This document shows positions 5,992-6,454 of a stretch of 6,454 nt of DNA, one piece after another. The stretch's first letter is position 1, and each line of letters starts with the position of its first letter. A program made the position numbers and the translations under genes. The notes under the pieces are model-generated. The model made no database searches. It saw only the letters and a list, made by a program, of their open reading frames with translations, and had not been told where the DNA came from. Location: positions 1 to 6,454 of the forward strand of contig DTZQ01000554.1 in assembly GCA_012961305.1 (NCBI GenBank), read 5' to 3'. This DNA comes from Armatimonadota bacterium. Its GTDB lineage: Bacteria > Armatimonadota > UBA10988 > DTZQ01.

Positions 5992-6454
5992 TCATTGCCG
6001 CCCCAGAAACCGCTCTCGCGGATTGACAATTTGCGCTAATGGCACCTCCGCCATTTCAAGCACGCGCCGGCTCCAGGCCAAATTTCCTACACCCGTTCGA
6101 TGGTCATCGCTGCCCACGCTGAACATCACCCCCGCCTCGGCGAAGAGGCGCACGATTTCAACATATTGCTCCGTGAACCGGCGCACCGGCATTTGGGGAA
6201 ACCACCAGAACATGCAGTTCATCACCTCGAAGACTTTCCCGTTCTCGCGCATGGCTGCCGCAACCTCGTTTAGGCAGGAGCGGGGTATTTCCCCCGGCTC
6301 CAGCGGCTCTGGGAGCCGACCCAGGTTGAAAGGGTGGGCGAGGATGTGAAACAGCGGATTGGCAGCGGCGTTGACCAGACATTCCGTCAGGTTGGCCAGT
6401 AGTTTGCCCTTGGAAGCGGGCGGGTCGCGAAGCACGCCCCCCGTCAAGCCCCCC
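5992..6454 (-). CDS. PHP-family metal-dependent hydrolase, C-terminal part
   Basis: The frame is open from the right window edge to TGA at 5992-5994, giving about 153 residues of the C-terminus; the start lies beyond 6454. The PHP (polymerase and histidinol phosphatase) fold is suggested by three metal-site-like motifs in order: ILAHPFNLG (His codon at 6334-6336), FEVMN (Glu codon at 6226-6228) and VGSDDHRTG (Gly to His codons at 6114-6100). The last normally reads GSDAH. The N-terminal HxH motif that would complete the metal site is outside the window. PHP enzymes hydrolyse phosphoesters (histidinol phosphatase, nucleoside and other phosphoesterases); which one this is cannot be told. A TTG at 6447 is not a credible start because the frame continues upstream and the protein would lack the N-terminal metal ligands. 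It is convergent with the permease and shares no apparent pathway with it. Confidence 0.82.
   Translation of the reverse strand, partial: GGLTGGVLRDPPASKGKLLANLTECLVNAAANPLFHILAHPFNLGRLPEPLEPGEIPRSCLNEVAAAMRENGKVFEVMNCMFWWFPQMPVRRFTEQYVEIVRLFAEAGVMFSVGSDDHRTGVGNLAWSRRVLEMAEVPLAQIVNPRERFLGRQ

Noticed and set aside
6447..6454. TTG at 6447 as the start of the PHP protein
   Set aside because: The frame remains open to the window edge, and starting there would remove the N-terminal metal-binding motifs that the family requires.

Overview
The window is GC-rich bacterial DNA holding two complete genes and two genes cut by the window edges. No RNA gene, mobile element or CRISPR array was seen. The organism cannot be fixed from this stretch. 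High GC, membrane-enzyme fusions and short GTGACTGA-type intergenic repeats would suit Chloroflexota or a similar lineage, but that is a guess.

Layout. 1-1244 (minus) is the N-terminal 414 codons of an AMP-forming acyl-CoA synthetase; its C-terminal lid domain lies off the left edge. 1245-1558 is a 314-base gap without a convincing gene but with four hairpin or repeat structures. 1559-3877 (minus) is a 772-residue polytopic membrane protein with a spermidine-synthase-like domain between two related membrane halves. 3878-4018 is a 141-base divergent intergenic region. 4019-5977 (plus) is a 652-residue sugar/autoinducer-type ABC permease in which two RbsC/LsrC-like permeases are fused head to tail. 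After 14 bases, 5992-6454 (minus) is the C-terminal part of a PHP-family metal-dependent hydrolase.

How the genes relate. There is no clear single pathway. The aminopropyltransferase-like gene and the ligase are co-directional but 314 bases apart, so they may be separate transcripts. The permease stands alone: its upstream neighbour is divergent, its downstream neighbour is convergent, and no ABC ATPase or sugar-binding protein is adjacent, so its partners must be encoded elsewhere.

Nothing here proves a new system. The most notable items are the tandem permease fusion, whose halves stay in exact 334-residue register; the split membrane domain wrapped around an aminopropyltransferase fold that lacks the usual Asp of GGGDGG; and the structured gap upstream of the ligase.
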